64,000 nucleotides of DNA from positions 1 to 64,000 of the forward strand of contig JAUSAX010000083.1 in NCBI GenBank assembly GCA_030652315.1. Reading direction: 5' to 3'. Numbering within the stretch: position 1 is the stretch's first letter; every line of letters starts with the position of its first letter. The notes under the pieces were generated by a model that saw only the letters and a list, made by a program, of their open reading frames with translations, did not search any database and was not told where the DNA came from. Of the stretch, positions 7,800 through 16,674 are shown in pieces. Source of the DNA: Afipia sp. Its GTDB lineage: Bacteria; Pseudomonadota; Alphaproteobacteria; Rhizobiales; Xanthobacteraceae. The translations under genes were made by a program, and so were the position numbers.

Positions 7800-8795
7800 A
7801 TGACCGACAAGATTCTCACCCCAATCGAAATCGGGTTGACCGCCGCCATCGTGTCGATCGACGGCAACGAGCCGTCGATCCTGACCGCATCCGGCAACGA
7901 CGGCGAAGCGCTTGAAGGCCTGCCGTTCGGCCCGTTCGACGCGGTGGCGCACCGTACGCTGGAAATCGGCCTGCGGTCGTGGGTGGAAGAACAGACAGGT
8001 TTGCGGCTCGGTTACGTCGAGCAGCTTTATACGTTCGGCGATCGCGGCCGCCACGCCCAGCGCGGCGACACCGATGCCCATGTCGCCTCGGTCGGCTATC
8101 TCGCGCTGACGCGCGCAGCCGACAACACCTCGAAGCCGCAGGTGGCGGGCGCGACATTCAAGCCGTGGTACCGCTATTTTCCGTGGGAAGACTGGCGCGA
8201 TGCGCGTCCCGCCGTGATCGAGAAAGAGATCCTTCCCGCGCTGGAGACCTGGGCCGCGCAGGAAAAGCCGGATACCGAGCGCGCGCTGGCGCGCGGCGAC
8301 CGCGTGCGGCTTTGTTTCGGTACCCATGATTTTCGTAGCGATGGCGCGCAGTGGGACGAAGAGCGTGTGCTCGACCGCTACGAACTCCTCTACGAGGCCG
8401 GCCTGATCGAGGAATCCCGGCGCGACGAACGCCCCGCGGCGCTTGCCCGCAAGGCGATGCCCGCACTCGGCGCGCCGATGCGCTTCGATCACCGCAGGAT
8501 TCTGGCAACCGCCATCGCGCGGCTGCGCGCCAAGCTGAAATATCGTCCGGTGGTGTTTGAACTTTTGCCGCCGGAGTTCACACTAACTGACTTGCAGCGG
8601 ACCGTTGAGGCGATCTCGGGGCGTCATTTGCACAAGCAGAATTTTCGCCGATTGGTGGAGGCCGGCGCGCTGGTCGAACCAACAGGCGAAATGTCGACCC
8701 AGACCGGCGGACGCCCGGCGGCGCTGTTTCGCTTCCGGCGCGAAGTGTTGCAGGAGCGGCCCGCACCGGGATTGCGCGTGCGCGGCCGACGCTAG
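7800..8795 (+). CDS. NadQ-like NAD biosynthesis regulator (Nudix-like + winged helix)
   Basis: A 331-aa regulator of the COG4111 type. Residues about 1-180 form a Nudix-related domain (SVGYLALTRA, YFPWEDWRDARPAVIEKE), but I see no intact Nudix box, so it probably senses a nucleotide rather than hydrolysing it. The C-terminus (from about 245) is a winged helix: RPVVFELLPPEFTLTDLQRT, then the recognition part LHKQNFRRLV and a GRPAALFRF wing. This layout matches NrtR-like regulators; from memory the alphaproteobacterial group is called NadQ and represses NAD synthesis genes. The nadABC operon 5 kb downstream and matching palindromes at both loci support this. Confidence 0.82.
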   Translation: MTDKILTPIEIGLTAAIVSIDGNEPSILTASGNDGEALEGLPFGPFDAVAHRTLEIGLRSWVEEQTGLRLGYVEQLYTFGDRGRHAQRGDTDAHVASVGYLALTRAADNTSKPQVAGATFKPWYRYFPWEDWRDARPAVIEKEILPALETWAAQEKPDTERALARGDRVRLCFGTHDFRSDGAQWDEERVLDRYELLYEAGLIEESRRDERPAALARKAMPALGAPMRFDHRRILATAIARLRAKLKYRPVVFELLPPEFTLTDLQRTVEAISGRHLHKQNFRRLVEAGALVEPTGEMSTQTGGRPAALFRFRREVLQERPAPGLRVRGRR

Positions 8796-8888
8796 GTTTA
8801 AGGCTTCGAACTTTCGAGGCCGCTGTGAATTTTTCGCGCGATCCGAAGCCTGCTGCTAACGCGGAGGCGGATCGCGCAAGGAGGAACG

Positions 8889-11582
8889 ATGGAATTTATT
8901 GCGGTCGTCATTGCGATTGTTGCTTTCATTTTTGCACGCAAGGCCAGGAACACGTCTCTCGAATTGAGTGCACGGCTGACGCAGCTCGAGGCCTCGCTCG
9001 CCAGCGGCACACGCCCGTCCTCGTCGCCAGCGGCGGACGCTCCCATCGCGCCGCCGATTGTGCCGGAGACAACGGCAACATCGGAAACAACCGGAACCGA
9101 AAAAACTCCATCATCGCCGCCGCCGCTGCCTCCGGCTGGATCGCGTTATCGCGAGACCGTTGACGGCGCCATTCCAGAAACATCGGAAGCACCTGCCGCC
9201 CCTAGCGGACCCGGCCTCGAAGAACGTCTCGGCACCAGATGGGTGGTCTGGGTCGGCGGGCTGACGCTCGCGCTCGGCGGCATCTTCCTCGTCAAATACT
9301 CCATCGAGGCCGGCCTGCTCGGCCCCGAGGTACGCGTCCTGCTCGGCGGCCTGTTCGCGCTTGGGCTGCTTGCTGTCGGCGAATTCGCGCGCCGCAAGGA
9401 GAGTCTCTTGCCGATTGCGGCGCTGCCAAAAGCCAACATTCCCGCAATCCTCACCGCCGCCGGTACGGCGGTCGCCTTCGCGACGGTGTATGCGTCCTAC
9501 GCGCTCTACGGTTTCCTGTCGCCGCCCATCGCCTTTGTGCTGCTCGGCGCGGTGGCGCTTGGCACCCTCGCCGCAGCACTTCTCCATGGTCCGGCACTCG
9601 CGGGTCTCGGCGTCATCGGCGCATTCGTGACGCCGGTTCTGGTGTCGTCGGACAAGCCCGACTACTGGGCGCTCTATATCTACATCGCCATCGTCACCGC
9701 AGCAGCGTTCGGCCTTGCGCGGATTCGCCTGTGGCGCTGGCTGGCCGTCACCACCATCGTGTTCGGCGCGTTCTGGATGCTGTTCGACATTGCCCGCCCC
9801 CATACGTTCGGCCCTCAAGCATTCGATATCATCGCAAGCTTCGCACTTGCCGCGTTGCTGGTGGTCGCCGGATTCATGTTCGGTCCGTCGGCTGAACAGG
9901 GCCGTGTCGAACCGGTGTCTTCGATTTCGCTGGGCGTGTTCCTGTTCGGCGCAACGGCGCTGGTTCTCATCAACAACCATGCCGACCCCGCCATGATCGT
10001 GTTCACGCTGCTGGTGGCGGCCACTTTCGCCATCGCCTGGCGCGCGGAGAGCGCCACTGGCGCGATCGTCGCAGCCGCGCTGTTCGTCTTCGCCGTGTTT
10101 GCCGAATGGGCGATCCGCGCCAATCCCGAGCTCACCGTGATGCCCGGCGGCGCGATGCCCGGCATCGGCACGCGCGCCGACGAAGGTTCGATCAGCATGC
10201 ATCTCATCACCGCGGCGGGTTTCGGCGCAGCGTTTGGCGCGGCGGGTTTCCTGGCGCAAGGCCGTTCGATTAGCGCAATTATTCCCGTGATCTGGGCCGC
10301 GGCCGGCGTGTTCACGCCGCTCGCGCTCTTGGTCGCGCTTTACGCGCGTATCGCGCATCTGGACCGTTCGATCCCGTTCGCGATCATCGCCATTGCGGTT
10401 GCAGCAGCGTTCGCCGCGGCGACCGAACTTCTGACCAAGCGCGACGCACGGCCGGGCCAGATGATTTCAACGGCGCTGTTTGCTACCGGCACGCTGGCAG
10501 CGCTGGCGCTGGCGTTTACGTTCGCACTGGAAAAAGGCTGGCTCACCATCGCGCTCGCACTGATGTCGCTCGGCACCGCGTGGATTTCGATGAGGCGGCC
10601 GATCCCGTTCCTGCGTTCGCTGGCCGCTATTCTTGCTGGCATCGTGGTGCTGCGGATCGGCCACGAGCCCCGCATCGTCGGCAACGATCTCGGCACCACG
10701 CCGATCTTCAACTGGCTGCTGCTCGGCTACGGTATTCCGGCGGCTTCGTTCTGGCTCGGCAGCATCTTCCTGCGCCGTCGTGGCGACGATGGCCCGCTGC
10801 GCAGCGTGGAAGCCGCCGCGATCCTGTTCACGGTGCTGCTCGCCTTCACGCAGATCCGCCACTACATCAACAACGGCGATATCTATCGCACATCGTCGAG
10901 TCTGATCGAGGTCGGCCTTCAGGTCTGCGTCGCGCTGGCAATGGCCATCGGACTGGAGCGGCTTCGCATCCGGACAGGCAGTGTCATCCACAATCTCGGC
11001 GCGCTGCTGCTGACATGGTTCGCGGGCCTTGCGGTTGTGCTTGGATTGTTTGGAATCGCCAACCCGCTGATGCGCAGCATCGAAATTTCGGGCACGTTCA
11101 TCAACCCGCTGATCCTCGGCTATGCCATACCGGCCGTCCTCGCGCTGCTGTTGTCCTATGCGGTGGCGGGACGCCGCGCCGCGGCCTATGCCAACACCAT
11201 CGCGGCCGGTGCGCTTGTCCTTGCGCTGGCCTGGATCACGCTGGAAATCCGCCACCTCTATCACGGGCCATATCTGAACAGCTTCCGCACCTTCGACGCC
11301 GAGCAGTACACTTACTCGGTGGCGTGGCTGGTGTTCGGCGTGGTCCTGCTGGGAATCGGCCTGCTGCTGCCATCGCAGCGCGCGCGGCTGGCGTCGGCGG
11401 TGATGATCGCCATCACCATCCTGAAAGTGTTTTTGATCGACATGTCGAACCTGACCGGGGCCTACCGGGCGTTCTCCTTCATCGGTCTCGGACTGGTGCT
11501 GGTGGCGATCGGATGGCTGTACCAGCGCATCCTGTTCAGGCAGACGAAAACGCCGCCGGCTGTAAACAACTCGGCAGCGTGA
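8889..11582 (+). CDS. DUF2339 polytopic membrane protein
   Basis: A large integral membrane protein (897 aa). It starts with one hydrophobic segment (FIAVVIAIVAFIFARKA), continues with a short coiled region and a Pro/Thr/Ser-rich linker (about residues 38-110), and then enters the conserved block EERLGTRWVVWVGGLTLALGGIFLVKYSIE followed by some two dozen closely packed hydrophobic helices to the end. These are the features of the DUF2339 family, whose function is unknown. AAGGAGG lies 5 bases before the ATG. Genes on either side are unrelated, and its downstream flank is a palindromic repeat that may end the transcript. Confidence 0.88.
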   Translation: MEFIAVVIAIVAFIFARKARNTSLELSARLTQLEASLASGTRPSSSPAADAPIAPPIVPETTATSETTGTEKTPSSPPPLPPAGSRYRETVDGAIPETSEAPAAPSGPGLEERLGTRWVVWVGGLTLALGGIFLVKYSIEAGLLGPEVRVLLGGLFALGLLAVGEFARRKESLLPIAALPKANIPAILTAAGTAVAFATVYASYALYGFLSPPIAFVLLGAVALGTLAAALLHGPALAGLGVIGAFVTPVLVSSDKPDYWALYIYIAIVTAAAFGLARIRLWRWLAVTTIVFGAFWMLFDIARPHTFGPQAFDIIASFALAALLVVAGFMFGPSAEQGRVEPVSSISLGVFLFGATALVLINNHADPAMIVFTLLVAATFAIAWRAESATGAIVAAALFVFAVFAEWAIRANPELTVMPGGAMPGIGTRADEGSISMHLITAAGFGAAFGAAGFLAQGRSISAIIPVIWAAAGVFTPLALLVALYARIAHLDRSIPFAIIAIAVAAAFAAATELLTKRDARPGQMISTALFATGTLAALALAFTFALEKGWLTIALALMSLGTAWISMRRPIPFLRSLAAILAGIVVLRIGHEPRIVGNDLGTTPIFNWLLLGYGIPAASFWLGSIFLRRRGDDGPLRSVEAAAILFTVLLAFTQIRHYINNGDIYRTSSSLIEVGLQVCVALAMAIGLERLRIRTGSVIHNLGALLLTWFAGLAVVLGLFGIANPLMRSIEISGTFINPLILGYAIPAVLALLLSYAVAGRRAAAYANTIAAGALVLALAWITLEIRHLYHGPYLNSFRTFDAEQYTYSVAWLVFGVVLLGIGLLLPSQRARLASAVMIAITILKVFLIDMSNLTGAYRAFSFIGLGLVLVAIGWLYQRILFRQTKTPPAVNNSAA

Positions 11583-11600
11583 TGCCTAAAGCGTTTAGTC

Positions 11601-11685
11601 CGTCATGCCCGGCCTTGTTCCGGGCATCCACGTTTTCGCTTAACAGCAAAAGACGTGGATGGCCGGGACGAGCCCGGCCATGACG
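11601..11685. repeat. Palindromic intergenic repeat, CATGCCCGGCC family, copy 1
   Basis: Begins CGTCATGCCCGGCCTTG and ends AGCCCGGCCATGACG, with a second inner pair (CATCCACG / CGTGGATG); the two arms can fold into a long hairpin. The same ~85-115 bp unit recurs at 14947, 32262, 33277 and 43866 and in minimal form at 62268. It lies between the DUF2339 gene and a convergent exported-protein gene, where it may also act as a terminator. Confidence 0.85.
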
Positions 11686-11714
11686 ATGTTACAGGGACGT
11701 AAGACCCAGAAAGC

Positions 11715-12254
11715 TTACTCGCTCGCGGAACGGCGCAGCTCAAGCGCCGGTTCGCTGCGAACCGAAGCCGGACGCACTTCCGCGCGCGGCGTCGCGTCAG
11801 CCGATTGAGTCCCCGGCGCGCGTAGCGAGCGCGGACGCGAGATCGACCGCGCGAGGAACACGCGCGCATTGCCGTGCTTGCGGAAGTCGCAATAGGCGAA
11901 GCCCATGCCAGACACCGAGCCGCGGAAGCTGACATTGTCGGTCTTGTTCAGGTTGAAGCACGGCTCGAAGGGAATGCCCTTGATCGATGCGCAGATCTGC
12001 TGGCCGCGCACCTGAAGCGTGTTGGACGGCAGCCGCATATTGCGGGTCTCGCCTGCGCCGCTGAACTGCACCGCGCCTGCCGCCGCGCCGTCCATCGTGA
12101 TCTTGCCGACGCCCTTGGTGCCGTCGAAGCAGGTGAAGGCGAACATCTTGTTGGCGACGAACTTGCGGGCTTCGTCCGCGTTCAGGGTTTCAGCGAACAC
12201 AGGCGCTGCAACCGAACAGGCCAGCGCGGCTCCAAGAACGATGCGGACGAGCAT
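11715..12254 (-). CDS. Exported hypothetical protein (179 aa)
   Basis: Signal peptide MLVRIVLGAALACSVAAPVFA with an AFA-type cleavage site before ETLNADEARKFV. The mature part has four or more cysteines (FTCFDGTKG, QQICASIK, FEPCFNL, YCDFRKHG) that could form two disulfides in the periplasm, followed by a basic, probably disordered C-terminus rich in Arg, Pro and Ser. No characterised family is recognised. GTKGVGKITMDGAAAG resembles a small beta domain seen in other rhizobial exported proteins. Its promoter region faces the end of the MDR gene. Confidence 0.75.
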   Translation of the reverse strand: MLVRIVLGAALACSVAAPVFAETLNADEARKFVANKMFAFTCFDGTKGVGKITMDGAAAGAVQFSGAGETRNMRLPSNTLQVRGQQICASIKGIPFEPCFNLNKTDNVSFRGSVSGMGFAYCDFRKHGNARVFLARSISRPRSLRAPGTQSADATPRAEVRPASVRSEPALELRRSASE

Positions 12255-12391
12255 GAGCTACTCCAACTGACTAACTGCGGATCAGATGAACCGGCCGGGC
12301 AAAGCGCCCGGCGGTTTACGCCTTAACCCGGTGATTACCATACCAACCATGGCAACATTGGAGCACCATGGTTTGCAAAGTCTGAACGTCC

Positions 12392-13378
12392 TCAGGAAAT
12401 TTTCACCACCGTCCGGCCGCGAAGCTGCCCGGCGAGAATTTTCGGTGCTGCGCCGATAACCTCGTCGAGACCGATTTCCGTAGTCATTTCAGCAAGTTTT
12501 GCGTGGTCCACATCCTTGGCGATGCGCGCCCAGGCAGCCTTTCGCGGCTCGATCGGGCACATCACGGAATCGATGCCCAAAAGGCACACTCCGCGCAAAA
12601 TGAAAGGCGCGACCGACGACGGCAGGTCCATACCGGCCGCCAGACCGCAGGCGGCAATCGCCCCGCCGTACTTCGTCATCGACAGCAGGTTGGCCAGTGT
12701 GGTGGACCCGACGCTGTCGATGCCACCGGCCCAGCGCTCCTTGGCGAGCGCCTTTGGCGGTCCGGACAATTCGTTGCGGTCGATCACCTCAGTTGCGCCG
12801 AGACCGCGCAGATAATCCGCCTCAGCTGCACGTCCCGTCGATGCGATGACATGGAAACCGAGCTTGGAGAGGATCGCCACCGCCACCGAACCGACGCCGC
12901 CGGCAGCACCTGTGACGACCACCGGACCGTTCTTTGGCGCGAGACCGTGCTTCTCCAGCGCCATCACCGACAGCATGGCAGTGAAACCCGCCGTGCCGAT
13001 CGCCATCGCCTGACGCGCGGTCATGCCCTCGGGCAAACGCACCAGCCAGTCGCCTTTGACGCGCGCCTTCTCTGCATACGCACCGAGATGGGTTTCGCTC
13101 AGCCCCCAGCCGGTGGAGACCACCTTGTCGCCGGCCTTCCAGCCCGGATGCGACGATTCCAGAACCGTGCCCGCGAAATCGACACCGGCAATCATCGGGA
13201 AACGGCGCACCACCGGCGACTTGCCGGTGACGGCGAGGCCGTCCTTGTAATTCACCGTGGACCACTCGACCGCGACGGTGACGTCGCCGTCCATCAGCTC
13301 CGCTTCGTCGAACTGCGTCAGCGCCGCCGTGGTGCCTTTGTCGGCCTTGTCGATTCTGATTGCCTTGAAGGTTGCCAA
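12392..13378 (-). CDS. YhdH/AcuI-type MDR oxidoreductase (acrylyl-CoA reductase-like)
   Basis: NADPH-dependent medium-chain dehydrogenase/reductase without catalytic zinc, of the YhdH/YhfP/AcuI group (328 aa, normal). Visible features are the N-terminal [18 protein letters not shown], the GVDFAGTV strand, the nucleotide-binding [18 protein letters not shown], and the [16 protein letters not shown] segment after it. AcuI members reduce acryloyl-CoA to propionyl-CoA; this assignment is from family resemblance only. It is transcribed away from nadA, and the 424 bases between the two starts hold both nadA operators. Confidence 0.88.
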   Translation of the reverse strand: MATFKAIRIDKADKGTTAALTQFDEAELMDGDVTVAVEWSTVNYKDGLAVTGKSPVVRRFPMIAGVDFAGTVLESSHPGWKAGDKVVSTGWGLSETHLGAYAEKARVKGDWLVRLPEGMTARQAMAIGTAGFTAMLSVMALEKHGLAPKNGPVVVTGAAGGVGSVAVAILSKLGFHVIASTGRAAEADYLRGLGATEVIDRNELSGPPKALAKERWAGGIDSVGSTTLANLLSMTKYGGAIAACGLAAGMDLPSSVAPFILRGVCLLGIDSVMCPIEPRKAAWARIAKDVDHAKLAEMTTEIGLDEVIGAAPKILAGQLRGRTVVKIS

Positions 13379-13554
13379 ACCCGATCTCCGTTTTTTCTTG
13401 TGCGAATGAATCCGGCCCCCTGAATGGCGGCTCCGGCCCGGTTTGCCAAGCCCTTAGCCGCAGGTTCGCATCGGTTGAGGGCAGATGCATTTCCGCCATG
13501 CGGAAAATTCCGATCACCCCTCTGGCGAGGCGGAAAGCGACCTGCTATATGTGT

Positions 13555-13573
13555 TTTGCTCGTTTTGAGTATA
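13555..13573. promoter_or_regulatory. NadQ-type operator, distal, upstream of nadA
   Basis: TTTGCTCGTTTTGAGTATA shares length, spacing and right half-site (GAGTATA) with the proximal site. The right half-site is part of a TATAAT sequence, so a bound repressor would cover a likely -10 element. It lies 230 bases from the nadA start. Confidence 0.65.
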
Positions 13574-13625
13574 ATTACTATGTCCTGACGGGCAGAGGAA
13601 ACCGAATTTGGAACGCCGGCCACGG

Positions 13626-13734
13626 AGCGAATTCAGCAAAAGTGGGCACCGGTTTTGCGCGGAATTCGCTCCCGATTTTTGATCGGAGCATTTTCTTCAC
13701 GCGAACCGGAAGACCACTTCGCTTGAAAATGCTC
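13626..13734. repeat. Double palindromic repeat between the nadA operators
   Basis: Two adjacent inverted repeats: AGCGAATTC (13626-13634) with GAATTCGCT (13662-13670), and GAGCATTTTC (13686-13695) with GAAAATGCTC (13725-13734). From memory this pair, with 'AAAAGTGGGCACCGGTTTTGC' type sequence inside, is a common intergenic element of Rhizobiales. It separates the two NadQ-type sites by about 190 bases. Confidence 0.75.
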
Positions 13735-13760
13735 ACGGGCCGGATTTCTCAAAGCCGTAA

Positions 13761-13779
13761 TATGCTCAAATTGAGTATA
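13761..13779. promoter_or_regulatory. NadQ-type operator, proximal, upstream of nadA
   Basis: TATGCTCAAATTGAGTATA is an almost perfect palindrome (TATgCTCAA / TTGAGTATA), 23 bases before the nadA ATG. It is the best of the three sites in this window and matches the site upstream of the phosphatase-nadQ pair in length and spacing. A repressor here would block nadABC transcription or ribosome loading. Confidence 0.75.
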
Positions 13780-13802
13780 TTTGGCGACTTCAGGAGGCTG
13801 CG

Positions 13803-14912
13803 ATGCCGATCACCGGAATTTATGGTCCCGACGATTTCGGGACTCCCGCCCGCCGCGCCGAGAGCGTTGCCCGCGCCCGCGTCACCGATGCGGAACGTGC
13901 GCGCGCATTGCCGATGCCGTCGCTGGAGTGGACGCCCGAGGTCGAACGCGCCACCGCGCATCTTTACGCCAAGGTGAAGAACGTCATTCCCGAAATCGAA
14001 TGGCCGTTCATGGCGCCTTACGTGAAGGCGATCAACGATCTCAAGCAGCAGCGCAACGCAGTGATCCTGGCGCACAACTACCAGACGCCGGAGATCTTCC
14101 ACTGTGTCGCCGACATCGGCGGCGACTCGCTGCAGCTCGCGCGCGAGGCAACGAAGGTGAAGGAAAAGGTCATCGTCCAGTGCGGCGTGCACTTCATGGC
14201 CGAGACCTCGAAGATCCTGAACCCCGAGAAGACCGTGCTGATCCCGGATTCGCGCGCCGGCTGCTCGCTGGCCTCAAGCATCACCGGCGCGGACGTGCGC
14301 TTGCTGCGCGAGCGCTTCCCCGGCGTGCCGGTGGTGGCTTATGTCAACACGTCGGCCGACGTGAAGGCGGAGGTCGATATCTGCTGCACCTCGTCGAACG
14401 CCGTGCAGGTGGTGGAAAGCCTCAACGCGGAAACCGTGATTTTCCTGCCCGACCAGTATCTGGCGAAATACGTCGCCTCGAAAACCAGCGTGAAGATCAT
14501 CGCGTGGAAGGGCGCGTGCGAGGTGCACGAGCGGTTCACCGGCGACGAGCTGCGCACCTATCGCGAGGCCGATCCGAGCGTGCAGATCATCGCGCATCCG
14601 GAATGCCCGCCCGACGTGATCGCGGAGGCGGACTTCACCGGCTCGACCGCGCACATGATCGACTGGGTCCGCAAGCACCAGCCGAAGCGCATCGTCATGG
14701 TCACCGAATGCTCGATGGCCGACAACGTGCAGGCCGAACTGCCGAGCGTCGAGTTCGTCAAGCCGTGCAACCTGTGCCCGCACATGAAGCGCATCACGCT
14801 TCCGAAGATTCTCGACAGCCTGATCTACATGCGTGAGGAAGTCACGATCGACCCGATGATCATCGACAAGGCCCGGCGTTCGGTGGAACGCATGATCAAT
14901 CTGAAGAATTGA
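13803..14912 (+). CDS. Quinolinate synthase NadA
   Basis: [4Fe-4S] enzyme that condenses iminoaspartate (from NadB) with dihydroxyacetone phosphate to quinolinate. Cluster cysteines are visible at Cys127 ([14 protein letters not shown]), in the [16 protein letters not shown] region, and in [14 protein letters not shown]. Other family blocks are [34 protein letters not shown] and [12 protein letters not shown]. At 369 aa it carries a somewhat longer N-terminus than the short NadA type. CAGGAGG precedes the ATG. It is the first gene of nadABC and is followed by a palindromic repeat before nadB. Confidence 0.97.
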   Translation: MPITGIYGPDDFGTPARRAESVARARVTDAERARALPMPSLEWTPEVERATAHLYAKVKNVIPEIEWPFMAPYVKAINDLKQQRNAVILAHNYQTPEIFHCVADIGGDSLQLAREATKVKEKVIVQCGVHFMAETSKILNPEKTVLIPDSRAGCSLASSITGADVRLLRERFPGVPVVAYVNTSADVKAEVDICCTSSNAVQVVESLNAETVIFLPDQYLAKYVASKTSVKIIAWKGACEVHERFTGDELRTYREADPSVQIIAHPECPPDVIAEADFTGSTAHMIDWVRKHQPKRIVMVTECSMADNVQAELPSVEFVKPCNLCPHMKRITLPKILDSLIYMREEVTIDPMIIDKARRSVERMINLKN

Positions 14913-14946
14913 TCTGACTTGGACATCATGCGTCCACAATAAATAC

Positions 14947-15035
14947 CGTCATGCCCGGCCTTGTGCCGGGCATCCACGCCTTCCTTGTTGCACGACACAA
15001 AGTCGTGGATGGCCGGGACAAGCCCGGCCATGACG
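14947..15035. repeat. Palindromic repeat, CATGCCCGGCC family, copy 2, inside nadABC
   Basis: Same family as the element at 11601, here in the 149-base gap between nadA and nadB. The hairpin would lie in the nadABC message. The sequence is also open in the nadB frame and encodes a spurious [11 protein letters not shown] leader that could be mistaken for a nadB N-terminus. Confidence 0.85.
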
Positions 15036-15061
15036 ATCTGAAAAGTTGCAGGCCCAGCGGC

Positions 15062-16672
15062 ATGACACTCAGCTCTAACGCTCTCTCACTCGCCACCGCC
15101 GACATCATCATCGTCGGCGGCGGACTGGCGGGACTATTTTGCGCGCTGAAACTTAGCCCCCGCCCCGTCACGGTGATTTCCGCAGCGCCGCTCGGCGAAG
15201 GCGCGTCGAGCGCATGGGCGCAGGGCGGCATCGCAGCCGCCGTTGCCGAAGGCGACAGCGCCGAAGCCCATGCCGCCGATACGATCGCGGTCGGTGGCGG
15301 CATTGTCGATGAAGATGTCGCGCTCGCCCTCGCCCGCGAGGCCGGCGCACGCATCCACGATCTCCTGCAATACGGTGTGCCGTTCGACCGCGATCTCGAA
15401 GGCAAGCTCGCCGTCGGACGCGAGGCGGCGCATTCCGCCCGGCGCATCGTCCACGTTCAGGGCGACATGGCGGGCAAGGCGATCATCGCGGCTTTGATCG
15501 AGGCGGTGCGCAGGACGCCGTCGATCCGCGTCATCGAAGGCTATGTCGCCGAAGCCCTGATCGCGGAGGGCGACGCCGTATCCGGGCTGCAACTGCGCAA
15601 GGCGGACGACGCAATCGCTGCGCCGATCATCATTCCATCACGGGCCATCGTGCTGGCGACCGGCGGCATCGGGCATCTCTATGCGGTGACGACCAATCCG
15701 GCGGAGGCCAGCGGATCGGGTCTCGCGATTACCGCGCGCGCCGGTGCGGTGATAGCCGATCCGGAGTTCGTGCAGTTTCATCCGACCGCGATCATGGTGG
15801 GCCGCGACCCTGCCCCGCTGGCGACCGAGGCCTTGCGCGGCGAAGGCGCGACCCTCATCAACGGCAAGGGCGAGCGGTTCATGCTGGCGCTCAATCCGCT
15901 GGCGGAACTCGCGCCACGCGATATCGTCGCGCGCGGGGTGTTCGCGGAAATCGCCGCAGGCCGTGGTGCATATCTGGATGCAACCAAGGCGCTTGGCGCG
16001 GCGTTCGCCAAAAAATTCCCGACGGTCTACGCAAGCTGCATGGCGGCGGGTATCGATCCGGCGACGCAGCCGATCCCGATTGCACCCGCTGCGCATTATC
16101 ACATGGGCGGCATCGCCGTGGACCGGCACGGCCGCACGTCGCTGAAGGGCCTGTGGGCCGGCGGCGAGGTGTCGAGCACCGGAGCGCACGGCGCCAACCG
16201 TCTCGCCTCGAACTCGCTGCTTGAAGCGGTGGTCTATGCCGCGCGGATCGCCGAAGATATCGACGGCAATGTGTTTGCGCGCAGCCCCCTTGCCGTGCCG
16301 TCGCAGACCCCGCGCAACTGCGCCATGCCGCCGCTCACCGAAGCCAATCTGCGCGCGATGATGAGTTCGCATGTCGGCGTCGTCCGCGACGGCGACCGGC
16401 TGATGAAAGCCGTGCAGGCGTTCGCGGCTATCGAACAGAACACCGGAAACATTGCACTGCGCAACATGGCGACCACGGCGCTGATCGTCGCCGCGTCCGC
16501 ATGGTCGCGCCGTGAAAGCCGCGGCGCTCATTTCCGCTCAGATTATGCGGAGGAAGACCCGGCACAGAGACACCGCACCATGACAACGCTCGTTGAGGCG
16601 CGTAACATCGCGCTCATGTTGTCGGACGGTGCATCCGCCAAACGATCCACTAAACTATCCGCGGGAGTTTGA
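15062..16672 (+). CDS. L-aspartate oxidase NadB
   Basis: FAD enzyme that oxidises L-aspartate to iminoaspartate for NadA. It shows the FAD-binding [17 protein letters not shown] near the N-terminus, [22 protein letters not shown], the succinate-dehydrogenase-like HYHMGGI and [21 protein letters not shown]. The ATG at 15062 gives a 536-aa protein of normal length; the open frame continues upstream through a repeat to 14951 and should not be included. The ribosome site before 15062 is weak. The C-terminal helical domain (RMRTHVGVVR type: [14 protein letters not shown]) is intact. Confidence 0.95.
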   Translation: MTLSSNALSLATADIIIVGGGLAGLFCALKLSPRPVTVISAAPLGEGASSAWAQGGIAAAVAEGDSAEAHAADTIAVGGGIVDEDVALALAREAGARIHDLLQYGVPFDRDLEGKLAVGREAAHSARRIVHVQGDMAGKAIIAALIEAVRRTPSIRVIEGYVAEALIAEGDAVSGLQLRKADDAIAAPIIIPSRAIVLATGGIGHLYAVTTNPAEASGSGLAITARAGAVIADPEFVQFHPTAIMVGRDPAPLATEALRGEGATLINGKGERFMLALNPLAELAPRDIVARGVFAEIAAGRGAYLDATKALGAAFAKKFPTVYASCMAAGIDPATQPIPIAPAAHYHMGGIAVDRHGRTSLKGLWAGGEVSSTGAHGANRLASNSLLEAVVYAARIAEDIDGNVFARSPLAVPSQTPRNCAMPPLTEANLRAMMSSHVGVVRDGDRLMKAVQAFAAIEQNTGNIALRNMATTALIVAASAWSRRESRGAHFRSDYAEEDPAQRHRTMTTLVEARNIALMLSDGASAKRSTKLSAGV

Positions 16673-16674
16673 AC

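Larger units (their letters stand above)
13379..13802. other. Divergent control region between the MDR gene and nadA
   Basis: A 424-base intergenic region without a gene. It contains two 19-bp NadQ-type palindromes (13555 and 13761), a TATAAT hexamer at 13570-13575 overlapping the first, and a double palindromic repeat element (13626-13734) lodged between the two operators. The nadA ribosome site CAGGAGG is at 13791-13797. Confidence 0.7.

Noticed and set aside
9111-10358. 415-codon open frame on the minus strand inside the DUF2339 gene
   Set aside because: Highly charged, low-complexity translation (Arg/Glu/His-rich) typical of the reverse complement of a GC-rich membrane-protein gene. No ribosome site.
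8889-11582. Secondary transporter identity for the DUF2339 protein
   Set aside because: Many membrane helices but no transporter motif. Only the DUF family can be stated.
12345-12373. AACCATGG/CCATGGTT inverted repeat as a terminator of the MDR gene
   Set aside because: An 8-bp pair with a 13-base loop and no T-run. Too weak to call.
14951-15061. 37-residue N-terminal extension of NadB
   Set aside because: Encoded by a palindromic repeat that gives the same peptide-like phrase wherever it occurs in frame. The FAD-binding start and normal family length favour the ATG at 15062.
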